A stretch of DNA of 64,000 nucleotides from the NCBI RefSeq assembly GCF_003634095.1, contig NZ_RBIR01000006.1, positions 1 to 64,000 of the forward strand, written 5' to 3'. Position numbers and translations under genes: made by a program. Below, piece after piece: positions 17,386 through 25,619 of this stretch (positions are counted from its first letter, which is position 1; each line of letters starts with the position of its first letter). Under the pieces are notes generated by a model, which saw only the letters and a program-made list of their open reading frames with translations, had not been told where the DNA came from and made no database searches. Source of the DNA: Arthrobacter oryzae (GTDB lineage: Bacteria; Actinomycetota; Actinomycetes; Actinomycetales; Micrococcaceae).

Positions 17386-19344
17386 TTGCGTTTCAAGACT
17401 GCAGTCGCCCTGGTGCTGCTCGGCCTCCTGACGCTGCTGGCCGGAATTGGCCAGAAGACGTTCTGGGCTCCCCCGGAGACAATCACGGCAACGGCTCCTG
17501 CCGGTACCGCCGCGCCGCTGACCGTCTTCAGTGAGAAGCTGAGGACCCTCCACCCCGGGAGCGTCAAGATCAACGTCAAGGGCGAGGGCAGCTTCATGCT
17601 GGCCGCCGGACGGCCGGACGACGTCGACGCCTGGGTGGCGAAGACGGCGCACAACACGGTCTCCGGAGTCTCCGACGACGGCAAGTCGTTGCAGCTGACG
17701 CACACCGACGGCGAGGCCACCGCGCCGTCGCCCGCCGGATCCGATCTCTGGGTCACCACCGAGAACGCCAACGGTGAGATGAACTACACCTGGGACGCTC
17801 CGGCCGACGGCGACTTCTCGCTCTTGCTCGCAACGGACGGCACCAAGCCCGCGCCGAGCTCCATCACGATGACCTTCCCGAACGATACGTCCACGCCGTG
17901 GGCCATTCCGTTGATGGTGCTCGGCGGCCTGCTGATCATCGCCGGCGGGGCGCTGCTGGTCCTCAAGCCCAAAGCAGGCAACCGGGGCCCCGGCACCAGA
18001 AGCGGAGGCGGCGGCAGCCCGTTCGCCCGCCGCGCGCAGGCGAAGGCCGAGGCGCGCCGCGCCGGCCGGACAGCGCAGGACCCGCCCCTTGGCGTGACGG
18101 AATCCGCCGTGACCAGCCCGCAGCCGGCCGCGCCCGAGAACATCGGACCGGAGAACACAGCTCCGGAGAACACTGCGCCCGAGAACTCCGGACCGGAGAA
18201 GACCGCGCCCGAGAGCACCGGACCGGAGAACACAGCGCCGGAGAAGACCGCACCGGAAAAGAAGAAGTGGGGCGCCGGCACGATGCGCCGCTCCAGCGTC
18301 GTTGTAGCCCTGTTGACGGCAGCGGCCGTTACGGGAACATCGGTGGCGGCCCAGGCTGACCAGACGCCGACCCCGTCGCCGAGCGCCAGCGCCCCGGCCG
18401 GCACGGCTTCCGCCTCCACCGGCGCGTCTCCCGGCAGTTCCGCCGCTGACCAGGCGCCCGATTCCCCGGTGCTGCTGGATGCCCAGTTCCGCCGCGTCCT
18501 GGAACAGGTTGCCGGTGTGGTTGACGCCGGTGACGCGGCAAAGGACGCCGCCAAGCTCGCGCCGCGCGTGGCGAAGTCCGAGCTTGAGGTGCGCAAGCAG
18601 AATTACAAGATCCGGTCGCAGGTCGGCTCCTATGAGGCCCGCATGCCGGTCCGCGCAACCAAGCTGCTGACCACCGTGGTTACCAACAAACGCAGCTGGC
18701 CGCGCTCGGTCATGGCCGTGACGCAGGGCGACGGCAACGTCGTCCCGCAGCTGCTCACCCTGACCCAGGAGTCCGCGCGGGAGAACTACAAGCTCGTCAG
18801 CAGCACGCCGCTGCAGCCGGGGGCGACGTTCCCGGCGATCGGGCGGGCCGGCACGGAGACCCTCGCGTCCGCGGACAAGTCCGGCCTGCTGTACAGCGGC
18901 GACGAAGCGCTCGCCGGCCTGGGCGACCGCCTCACGTCGGCCAACTCCTCGTTCAAGGACAAGCTGGTCGAGGGCAAGTCCTCCCCGTACATCGCGGACA
19001 CCCTCGCGTACCAGGCCGACGTGGTCAAGTCGGGCGTCAACGGTAACTTTGCCTTCACCCACAAGGTGGCACCCGGTAACACCGTCGTGTTCCGCACGGC
19101 CGACGGCGGCGCCCTGGTCCTGGGCCGGCTGGACTTCGCCTTCGACGGCACCCCGAAGTCCTCCGGCGACAAGCTCTCGATCGGCGACGACGCCGCAGCC
19201 CTCGCCGGCGGCAAGGAGACCAGCACGGGCATGGTGCTGAACTTCGCCGAGTCGGTGGCAGTCTATGTTCCGCCCGCAGGCTCCAAGGATCCGATGAAGC
19301 TGGTGGCCGCGACCCGCGGCTTGGTCGGGGCGTCTTTCAAGTAA
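17386..19344 (+). CDS. Two-module secreted/membrane protein with PENTA pentapeptide repeat
   Basis: 652 residues from TTG 17386 (AGGTG upstream); GTG 17362 is an alternative that would be nearly leaderless. Module 1: an N-terminal helix (FKTAVALVLLGLLTLLAGIG), an extracytoplasmic domain of about 150 residues (SVKINVKGEGSFMLAAGRPDDVDAWV) and a second membrane helix (WAIPLMVLGGLLIIAGGALLVL). A charged linker then carries nine pentapeptides. Module 2: a signal-like helix (RRSSVVVALLTAAAVTGTSVAAQA), a Ser/Thr/Pro-rich stretch and a C-terminal domain of about 290 residues (LLDAQFRRVLEQVAGVVDAGDAAKDAAKLAPRV). It reads as two membrane-anchored extracytoplasmic proteins joined by a cytoplasmic linker. 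I cannot assign a biochemical function; a cell-envelope role is likely from topology. Confidence 0.8.
   Translation: MRFKTAVALVLLGLLTLLAGIGQKTFWAPPETITATAPAGTAAPLTVFSEKLRTLHPGSVKINVKGEGSFMLAAGRPDDVDAWVAKTAHNTVSGVSDDGKSLQLTHTDGEATAPSPAGSDLWVTTENANGEMNYTWDAPADGDFSLLLATDGTKPAPSSITMTFPNDTSTPWAIPLMVLGGLLIIAGGALLVLKPKAGNRGPGTRSGGGGSPFARRAQAKAEARRAGRTAQDPPLGVTESAVTSPQPAAPENIGPENTAPENTAPENSGPEKTAPESTGPENTAPEKTAPEKKKWGAGTMRRSSVVVALLTAAAVTGTSVAAQADQTPTPSPSASAPAGTASASTGASPGSSAADQAPDSPVLLDAQFRRVLEQVAGVVDAGDAAKDAAKLAPRVAKSELEVRKQNYKIRSQVGSYEARMPVRATKLLTTVVTNKRSWPRSVMAVTQGDGNVVPQLLTLTQESARENYKLVSSTPLQPGATFPAIGRAGTETLASADKSGLLYSGDEALAGLGDRLTSANSSFKDKLVEGKSSPYIADTLAYQADVVKSGVNGNFAFTHKVAPGNTVVFRTADGGALVLGRLDFAFDGTPKSSGDKLSIGDDAAALAGGKETSTGMVLNFAESVAVYVPPAGSKDPMKLVAATRGLVGASFK
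18133..18267 (+). repeat. Nine in-frame 15-bp units encoding PENTA-like pentapeptides
   Basis: Consecutive five-codon units read PENIG, PENTA, PENTA, PENSG, PEKTA, PESTG, PENTA, PEKTA, PEKKK. DNA identity between units is high but not perfect. The array forms the acidic-to-basic linker between the two membrane modules. Confidence 0.9.
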
Positions 19345-19418
19345 CCACGGCTTTTGGGTAGCTGCTGAAGGGCGGCCGCAGTGGCGCCGGGCCGGTCTTC
19401 AGTGGCTAGAGTGGAGCT

Positions 19419-20432
19419 ATGACTACGCCAGCTTCCCGACCGGTCCCGCCAGTTGCCGCCAACCCGCTGAACCTGCGCGGCGCCGTCGATCTTTCCGCCT
19501 TGAAACAGCGGCCGGCGCCGTCCGTCTCCGGTCCTGCCGCCCCGGGTGCCCCTGCCGCCCCGGGTGCCCCTGCGGCACCGGGGGGCGGCGCCGCCGAACA
19601 CCCAACCCGGCCGTTGCGAGTGGACGTGACCGAAGGGAACTTCCAGGAGCTCGTGGAGCTCTCCGCCCAGGTTCCCGTGGTGATCGCCCTCTGGGCCTCT
19701 TACTCACCGGGCTCCGGCCAGCTGGTGGACGTCCTTGAAGACATCGTCGAGAGCTACGACGGCCAGTTGGTGCTCGGCGCCGCGGACATCGATGTCTTCC
19801 CGCAGCTCGCCCAGGCCTTCCAGGTCGACGCCGTTCCGACCGCCGTCGCGGTGGTCAAGGGACAGCCCGTTCCGCTCTTCCAGGGCGGGGCGGAGGAACA
19901 GCAAATCCGCAGCCTGTTCGATGAACTTCTCAAGGTCGCGGCCGCGAACGGAGTGACCGGGCGGATCGGAGCCGGCGGTCCCGGAAACGGGGAACCGGAG
20001 GCGCCGCCCCTGCCGCCGCTGCATCAGGCGGCGTACGACGCGATCGAGGCGGGCCATTACGGGGCCGCCGCCGCAGCCTACCGGCAAGCCCTGAACGAGA
20101 TGCCCAGCGACGCCGAGGCCAAGGCCGGGCTGGCGCAGGTGGAACTTATGGAACGGCTGCAGTCCCTCTCCGGGCCCGAGTCCGACGCCCTCCGCCGGCT
20201 CGCGGCCGACGAACCGGACAACCTCGATGCCCAGCTCGGCGTCGCGGACCTGGACATCGCCGGCGGCCACATCGAGGACGGCCTGGGCCGGATCGTGGCG
20301 TTCATCGGCCGTAACTTCGGTCCGGAACGGGAGACTGCCCGGGTCCGTCTGCTGGAACTGTTCGACGTCGTGGGCACCGGTGACCAGCGCGTCGCTAAGG
20401 CACGGCAGGCCCTGGCGCGGGTGCTCTTCTAG
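19419..20432 (+). CDS. Thioredoxin-fold/TPR co-chaperone (CnoX/YbbN-like), no active-site cysteines
   Basis: 337 residues. After a low-complexity head (repeated PAAPGA from 18-bp repeats near 19540-19590) comes a thioredoxin domain (RVDVTEGNFQELVELSAQVPVVIALWASYSPGSGQLVDVLEDI... VPTAVAVVKGQPVPLFQGG). The CxxC position reads S-Y-S-P-G-S, so no dithiol chemistry is possible. The C-terminal half is TPR-like helices (HQAAYDAIEAGHYGAAAAAYRQAL, AGLAQVELMERL, GHIEDGLGRIV), matching CnoX, which protects GroEL and EF-Tu clients from oxidative aggregation. A TAGAGT box 6 nt before ATG 19419 points to a leaderless mRNA. The next gene starts at its stop codon. Confidence 0.88.
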   Translation: MTTPASRPVPPVAANPLNLRGAVDLSALKQRPAPSVSGPAAPGAPAAPGAPAAPGGGAAEHPTRPLRVDVTEGNFQELVELSAQVPVVIALWASYSPGSGQLVDVLEDIVESYDGQLVLGAADIDVFPQLAQAFQVDAVPTAVAVVKGQPVPLFQGGAEEQQIRSLFDELLKVAAANGVTGRIGAGGPGNGEPEAPPLPPLHQAAYDAIEAGHYGAAAAAYRQALNEMPSDAEAKAGLAQVELMERLQSLSGPESDALRRLAADEPDNLDAQLGVADLDIAGGHIEDGLGRIVAFIGRNFGPERETARVRLLELFDVVGTGDQRVAKARQALARVLF

Positions 20433-21532
20433 TGGGATCCGCGCTTTTCGCGCCGCTGGACCTGAGGTCCCTGCGGCTGCAGCACCGCGGCTGGGTGTCT
20501 CCCATGTGCCAGTACAGCTGTGAGCCCGGCACAGGCGAGGGAGTGCCCACCGACTGGCACCTCATGCACCTGGGTTCCTTCGCCACCGGGGGAGCGGCCC
20601 TCATCCTCACCGAAGCCAACTCGGTCAACGCTGCCGGCAGGATCAGCCCCCGCGACGCGGGCATCTACAACGAGGACCAGGCCGCGGCCTGGGAACGCAT
20701 CACCTCCTTCGTGCACCGCCACGGCACCGCGGACACCAAGATCGGCACCCAGCTGGCGCATGCCGGCCGGAAGGCGTCCTCCTACTGGCCGTTCTCGGGC
20801 AAGACCGGCAGCGTGCCGGCGGCCGACGGCGGCTGGGACACCGTGGGCCCCGGCACGGGAGCCTTCGACGGCTACGCACCGCCCTCGGCCATGACCGAGG
20901 CGCAGATCCAGGGCGTGATCGCCGATTTCGCCGCCGCCGCCGTGCGGGCCGTCGGGGCAGGGTTCGACACGATCGAACTCCACGGCGCCCACGGCTACCT
21001 GCTGCACCAGTTCCAAAGCCCGCTCGTCAACGACCGCACGGACCGCTGGGGCGGGGACGAGGCGGGCCGGAACCGGCTGACGCTGGCCGTGGTGGACGCC
21101 GTCCGGGCCGTCATCCCCGACTCCATGCCCCTCCTGCTCCGGATCTCCGCCTCCGACTGGGCGCCCGGCGGCATTGACGCCGAGGCGTCGGTCCGGATGG
21201 CCAGCGCCGCCGCAGAGCACGGGGTGGACCTGGTGGATGTTTCCAGCGGCGGGGCCGTTGCCCACCAGCAGATTCCGATCGGCCCCGGCTACCAGACCGG
21301 GTTCTCCGCCCGGATCCGGCGCGAAACCGGGGTCAAAACCGGCACAGTGGGTCTGCTGACCTCGGCCGGGCAGGCCGAGCACGCCGTGGCCACCGGCCAG
21401 GCCGACGGCGTGTTCATTGCCCGGGCAGCCCTCCGGGATCCGCACTGGTGGCTGCGGGCAGCGTTCGAGCTCGGCCACGACCTGGCCTGGCCGCCGCAGT
21501 ACGAGCGCGCCATACCCCGCCACTCGTTCTAA
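20432..21532 (+). CDS. NADH:flavin oxidoreductase, old-yellow-enzyme family (YqjM-like)
   Basis: 366 residues; GTG 20432 overlaps the stop of the previous gene by one base. FMN enzyme of the TIM-barrel type that reduces activated C=C bonds with NAD(P)H. C26 in VSPMCQYSC matches the redox-modulating cysteine of thermophilic-like/YqjM enzymes; ELHGAHGYLLHQFQSPLVNDRTDRWGG holds the His-x-x-His substrate pair; QLAHAGRKASS and GLLTSAGQAE are the FMN-phosphate regions; the terminal RHSF is usual. Physiological substrate unknown. Co-transcription with the CnoX-like gene hints at an electrophile or oxidative-stress setting, which is inference. Confidence 0.9.
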   Translation: MGSALFAPLDLRSLRLQHRGWVSPMCQYSCEPGTGEGVPTDWHLMHLGSFATGGAALILTEANSVNAAGRISPRDAGIYNEDQAAAWERITSFVHRHGTADTKIGTQLAHAGRKASSYWPFSGKTGSVPAADGGWDTVGPGTGAFDGYAPPSAMTEAQIQGVIADFAAAAVRAVGAGFDTIELHGAHGYLLHQFQSPLVNDRTDRWGGDEAGRNRLTLAVVDAVRAVIPDSMPLLLRISASDWAPGGIDAEASVRMASAAAEHGVDLVDVSSGGAVAHQQIPIGPGYQTGFSARIRRETGVKTGTVGLLTSAGQAEHAVATGQADGVFIARAALRDPHWWLRAAFELGHDLAWPPQYERAIPRHSF

Positions 21533-21591
21533 CGGACCCGTACGCCTTGCGGACTATCCTTTTCGCGCGCGGGGCCGGTTAGTCTAGCGTC

Positions 21592-22458
21592 ATGACTTCC
21601 CAGCCCCCTGCTCGGCAGGCACAACCAGCTCGGCAGGCACAACCAGCCCAGCAGGGACAACCAGCCCCGTCCGGCCCGTTTGCACCGCAGGCCTCTGCCC
21701 CGCAGGTCCCTGCGCTGTCCCTGCGCGGGCTCGCCAAGCGCTTCGGTGACAAAATCGCCGTCGACGGCATCAGCCTGGACGTCCCGGCCGGATCCTTCTA
21801 CGGGGTGGTGGGCCCCAACGGCGCCGGCAAGACCACCACGCTGTCCATGGCGACGGGCCTGCTGCGCCCCGATTTCGGTACCGCGCTGGTCCACGGCGTC
21901 GACGTCTGGCAGCATCCGCTGCAGGCCAAGAAGCTGATGGGCATCCTGCCCGACGGCGTCCGGCTGTTCGACCGCCTGAGCGGCGAGCAGCTGGTCACCT
22001 ACGCCGGGCTGCTACGCGGGATGGACCGGGACACGGTGGCCTCGCGCGTCGCGGAGCTGCTCGCGGCGCTGGACCTGAGCGAGGACGCCGGCACGCTGGT
22101 GGTGGACTACTCCGCCGGGATGAGCAAGAAGATCGCGCTGGCCTCGGCCCTGATCCACGCGCCGCGGCTCCTGGTCCTGGACGAACCCTTCGAATCCGTG
22201 GACCCCGTCTCCGCGGCGAACATCCGCGACATCCTTGACCGCTACGTCATTTCGGGCGGCACGGTCATCGTCTCAAGCCACGTCATGGACCTGGTCCAGC
22301 GCATGTGCGACCACGTCGCCGTCGTCGCCGGCGGCAGGGTGCTGGCGGCCGGCACGGTGGGGGACGTCCGCGCCGGGGCAAGCCTGGAGGACCGGTTCGT
22401 GCAGCTGGTGGGCGGCCGGAACCATGCGGAAGGGCTGGAATGGTTGCGCACCTTCTGA
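21592..22458 (+). CDS. ABC transporter ATP-binding protein
   Basis: 288 residues. A Gln/Ala/Pro-rich head (ARQAQPARQAQPAQQGQPAP, an 18-bp tandem repeat in DNA) is followed by a standard nucleotide-binding domain: Walker A GPNGAGKT (74-81), Q-loop near MGILPDGVRLFDRLSG, Walker B LLVLDEPFESVDP and H-loop VIVSSHVMDLV. The signature is YSAGMSKK (Y173 onward) rather than LSGGQ, a variant found in exporters of this class. The permease start lies inside its 3' end. A TAGTCT box 6 nt before ATG 21592 suggests leaderless transcription. Substrate unknown. Confidence 0.92.
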   Translation: MTSQPPARQAQPARQAQPAQQGQPAPSGPFAPQASAPQVPALSLRGLAKRFGDKIAVDGISLDVPAGSFYGVVGPNGAGKTTTLSMATGLLRPDFGTALVHGVDVWQHPLQAKKLMGILPDGVRLFDRLSGEQLVTYAGLLRGMDRDTVASRVAELLAALDLSEDAGTLVVDYSAGMSKKIALASALIHAPRLLVLDEPFESVDPVSAANIRDILDRYVISGGTVIVSSHVMDLVQRMCDHVAVVAGGRVLAAGTVGDVRAGASLEDRFVQLVGGRNHAEGLEWLRTF

Positions 22459-24011
22459 GGCTCAAGCTGACCCTGCTGCGCAACAGCGTCCGGCGCAGCC
22501 CCTGGCAGCTGGTGGGTCTTGGCATCGGCTCCCTGTACGCCCTGGGCATTGTCGGTCTCTGCGTGGCCGGGCTGCTGTTCCTCCGCAGCCAGGAGATTGA
22601 ACTCGCCCAGACCGTGGTGGTCCTGGGCGGCGCGGCAGCACTCCTGGGCTGGGCGATCATCCCGGTGGCGGTCTCCGCCGCGGACATGACCCTGGACCCC
22701 GCCCGCTTCACCACCTTCGCCGTGCCCATGCCGCAGCTGTTGGCGGGCCTGGCCCTGGGCGGGCTGATCGGCATTCCGGGGCTGGCCACCACGGTGGTCG
22801 CGCTCGCCACAGTGGGGACCTGGTCCCGCAGCGTGCCTGCCGCGGCCGGCGCGCTCCTGGGTGCCGTGCTGGGTGTGCTGAGCTGCGTGGTGCTGTCCAA
22901 GGTGGTGACCACAGCAACGGCGGGCCTGGCAAGCTCCCGGCGCTTCAAGGACATCAGCGCCGTCGCATTCCTCATCCCGCTCGTGCTCACCGGCCCCATC
23001 GTGGCCGGCATTGCGAGGGGCATCTCCGGCTCGGGCGACTTCCCGGCCGCCCTGGCCCGGACATTGTCCTGGACACCGGCCGGTGCGGCCTTCGCGCTCG
23101 GCGGCGAGCTGGCCGCCGGCAATTACGCGGCGGCTGCCGTGAAATTCCTGGTCGCGGCGGCCACCCTGGCCGGGCTCGCCCTGGCATGGAAGGCGCTGCT
23201 CCGGCGGGCCCTCGTGACCCCGCCCTACGCCGGGACGTCCAAACGGCGGGCCGGCGGCCCCGGCCTGTTCCGGATCTTCCCGGCCACGCCCGCCGCGGCC
23301 GTCGCGGCGAGGTCGCTGTACTACTGGCTGCGCGATCCCCGCTACGCCGGCGCGCTCGTGGTGGTTCCCCTGCTGCCGGTGCTGTTCCTGTTCCAGGGCA
23401 GCCAAAGCGGGTTCTACGGCCCGTTCCAGTTCGTGGGACCGCTGACGGCGTTCCTCCTGGCCTGGTCCATCTCCACGGACGTCTCCTATGACAGCACCGC
23501 GTTCGCCCTGCACGTGGCCGCCGGCGTGCGCGGCGCCGACGACCGGCTCGGCCGGGCGGCAGCGTGCCTGAGCTTCGCCCTGCCTGTGGTGCTCCTCTTC
23601 AGCATCGGACCCTTCTTCTTCACGGGGGCGTGGGACAGGCTGCCCGGAGTGCTCGGGCTCTCGCTCGGCGTGCTCTTCAGCGGGCTTGGCCTGGCCTCCG
23701 TGATTTCGGCGCGCTACACCGTGAGCGTCCCACTGCCCGGGGACAGCCCGTTCAAGAAGCCCCCGGGCAACGTGGCCCAGACCCTCGCCGTGCAGTTCGG
23801 CGGCATGGCCGTCCTCATGGTCCTCGTGGCGCCCGAGGTGGGGCTCGTGGCCGCGCAGTTCATCACTTCCAGCCCCGTGCCGGGCTGGATCGCGCTGGTG
23901 CTCGGACCCGTACTGGGCCTGACGCTCTTCGCCGCGGGCGTCCGGACCGGGGGAGCCTGGCTCGACCGGCGGGCGCCCGAGCTGCTGGCACAACTGGCCG
24001 TCAACCGCTGA
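22440..24011 (+). CDS. ABC transporter permease
   Basis: 523 residues from ATG 22440, overlapping the ATPase gene by 19 bp, so translationally coupled. About twelve to fourteen hydrophobic helices in two halves (LVGLGIGSLYALGIVGLCVAGLLFL, VVLGGAAALLGWAIIPVAV, ..., GALVVVPLLPVLFLFQ, LSFALPVVLLFSIGPFFFTG, GWIALVLGPVLGLTLFAAGV) without a substrate-binding lipoprotein nearby. The large single-gene permease plus one ATPase is the exporter-type arrangement common in actinobacteria. No substrate hint in the sequence. Confidence 0.9.
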   Translation: MVAHLLRLKLTLLRNSVRRSPWQLVGLGIGSLYALGIVGLCVAGLLFLRSQEIELAQTVVVLGGAAALLGWAIIPVAVSAADMTLDPARFTTFAVPMPQLLAGLALGGLIGIPGLATTVVALATVGTWSRSVPAAAGALLGAVLGVLSCVVLSKVVTTATAGLASSRRFKDISAVAFLIPLVLTGPIVAGIARGISGSGDFPAALARTLSWTPAGAAFALGGELAAGNYAAAAVKFLVAAATLAGLALAWKALLRRALVTPPYAGTSKRRAGGPGLFRIFPATPAAAVAARSLYYWLRDPRYAGALVVVPLLPVLFLFQGSQSGFYGPFQFVGPLTAFLLAWSISTDVSYDSTAFALHVAAGVRGADDRLGRAAACLSFALPVVLLFSIGPFFFTGAWDRLPGVLGLSLGVLFSGLGLASVISARYTVSVPLPGDSPFKKPPGNVAQTLAVQFGGMAVLMVLVAPEVGLVAAQFITSSPVPGWIALVLGPVLGLTLFAAGVRTGGAWLDRRAPELLAQLAVNR

Positions 24012-24075
24012 CGGGTGCATGCTGGGAGTGCGCAGACCCGAACGCCAGGTGAGCCAGGTAATAAAGGCAGGGACC

Positions 24076-24858
24076 ATGGAAATTGTCATCCTTCCCGGCA
24101 GCAAACAGATCGCAACGCTGGCAGCGGATGCGGTGGAGGCCCTTCTGCGCCGCAAGCCCGACGCCGTCCTGGGCGTGGCGACGGGCTCCACACCGGTGCC
24201 GGTCTATGCCGAGCTGGCCCTGCGGCACAAGCGCGACGGCCTGGACTTCAGCCGGGCCCGGGCCTTCGCGCTGGACGAATACGCCGGCCTCCCGGCGGGC
24301 CACCCCCAGTCCTACCGCGAGGTGATCACGCGCGAATTCACCGCACTAGTGAACATCAGCCCGGCCAACGTTCACGTGCCCGACGGCGCGGCGGCGGACA
24401 TCCCCGCGGCCTGCCAGGAGTATGAAGACGCCATCCGCGACGCTGGGGGAGTGGACCTGCAGCTGCTCGGCGTCGGAACGGACGGTCACATCGGGTTCAA
24501 CGAGCCTGGCTCATCCCTGGCCTCCCGGACGCGGATCAAGACCCTGATCGAGCAGACACGCCGGGACAACGCGCGTTTTTTCGGCAGCCTTGCCGACGTT
24601 CCCCATCACGTCCTGACCCAAGGGCTGGGCACCATCCTGGACGCCCGCCACGTCATCCTGATTGCCACGGGCGCCCAGAAGGCCCAGGCGGTCCGGGACC
24701 TCGCCGAGGGCCCCGTCGCGGCCATCTGCGCCGCCTCCGTGCTGCAGCTGCACCGGCACGCCACCGTCCTCGTCGACGAGGCGGCGGCGTCCTCCCTCCG
24801 GCTGGCCGATTACTACCGCCACAGCTATGACCACAAACCCGCCTGGCAGGGCCTGTAG
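24076..24858 (+). CDS. nagB: Glucosamine-6-phosphate deaminase
   Basis: 260 residues; converts glucosamine-6-phosphate to fructose-6-phosphate plus ammonia, the last step of GlcNAc catabolism. GVATGSTPVPVYAEL is the phosphate-binding loop, D67 in FALDEY the ring-opening residue, and LLGVGTDGHIGFNEPGSS carries D136, H138 and E143 of the catalytic site. The first ATG (24076) is preceded by AAAGGCAGGGA. Slightly shorter than the hexameric, allosteric E. coli enzyme (266), closer to monomeric Gram-positive forms. No nagA or transport genes adjoin it. Confidence 0.95.
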   Translation: MEIVILPGSKQIATLAADAVEALLRRKPDAVLGVATGSTPVPVYAELALRHKRDGLDFSRARAFALDEYAGLPAGHPQSYREVITREFTALVNISPANVHVPDGAAADIPAACQEYEDAIRDAGGVDLQLLGVGTDGHIGFNEPGSSLASRTRIKTLIEQTRRDNARFFGSLADVPHHVLTQGLGTILDARHVILIATGAQKAQAVRDLAEGPVAAICAASVLQLHRHATVLVDEAAASSLRLADYYRHSYDHKPAWQGL

Positions 24859-24940
24859 GCACCGCTTTCGCCCCTGCCCGGCACCGCCGTCGGCCTCCAA
24901 CAGGTCCGGCGGCACGCATCCAACGGCTAAGATGGGTGTC

Positions 24941-25258
24941 ATGACTAGCATGACCGATCCTCTCGAAAACGACCCGATGCGTGAGCTCTCCGGAGCCGGG
25001 ACGTCGACGGCCACGATCGAGCGCGAGGAACTGCGCCAGGAAGTGGAGCCCGGTGACCGGGAGCGCTTCTCGCACTACGTGCGCAAGGAAAAGATCATGG
25101 AATCCGCGTTGACCGGTGAACCCGTCATCGCGCTCTGCGGCAAGGTCTGGACGCCGGGCCGGGATCCGCAGAAGTTCCCGGTCTGTCCCGAGTGCAAGGA
25201 AGTTTACGAGGGCCTGCGCCCCGGAGGCGACGGCGGCAAGGGCTCCGGCGACAAGTAA
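24941..25258 (+). CDS. DUF3039 protein
   Basis: 105 residues from ATG 24941; ATG 24932 and 24950 are in frame too. TAAGAT (24928-24933) lies 7 nt before 24941, fitting a leaderless mRNA starting there. The conserved core is TIEREELRQEVEPGDRERFSHYVRKEKIMESALTGEPVIALCGKVWTPGRDPQKFPVCPECKEVYEGL, with three cysteines in C-x(n)-C-P-E-C that could hold a metal with a histidine or another ligand. The tail is Gly/Lys-rich. The family is actinobacterial and uncharacterised. It is followed by a conserved SF2 helicase after a 360-bp gap, an order I recall as recurrent in related genomes. Confidence 0.85.
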   Translation: MTSMTDPLENDPMRELSGAGTSTATIEREELRQEVEPGDRERFSHYVRKEKIMESALTGEPVIALCGKVWTPGRDPQKFPVCPECKEVYEGLRPGGDGGKGSGDK

Positions 25259-25619
25259 ACGGAGCCAATAACGGCCCCGCACTTGGTCCGTTCGCCGTTG
25301 ACCTGCGCCCTCTCGTGGTGTCGCCCGACGACGTCGTTGTGGTCCGGCGCCTGAACCCGGGGCCTGATTTCGGTCCCTGGCTTCGGCGCCTGAGTACCTT
25401 GTCTTATAGCTGTACCGGTACCGTGTCTTAGTACCGCGGCTTAGTGCTGTGTTCCTCGGTGGCGGTGCGTCGATGCGCCGCCACGGTTATTCTGTTCCCC
25501 TGCTTTCCGGTCCCTGCTGTCCGGTTTCCGCCTAACGGTCCATCCGAAAAGATTGGTGTTTTTGTGCTTAATTGGCTTTCTCCGTCGGCTGCAGCCATGC
25601 GCGGATGGAGGGCGCCCCG
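25259..25619. promoter_or_regulatory. 361-bp gene-free region before the helicase
   Basis: No supported ORF. It contains a direct repeat GTACCkTGTCTTA (25394-25406 and 25418-25430, 12 of 13 identical, 24 bp apart), the palindrome GTACCGGTAC (25412-25421) between them, and a hairpin GTGGCGG/CCGCCAC (about 25460-25484) that could be a terminator or leader structure. The 3' third is T-rich. Possibly a regulated promoter or long 5' leader for the helicase. Confidence 0.35.

Noticed and set aside
17179..19062. Upstream part of a 1059-codon minus-strand frame ending at 15883
   Set aside because: Only 15883-17178 encodes the AI-2E-type permease. The rest is antisense to the two-module gene, low-complexity, and crosses a divergent promoter.
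22242..24191. 649-codon frame antisense to the ABC permease
   Set aside because: No motifs, His/Gly/Gln-rich shadow; the plus-strand permease has consistent membrane helices.
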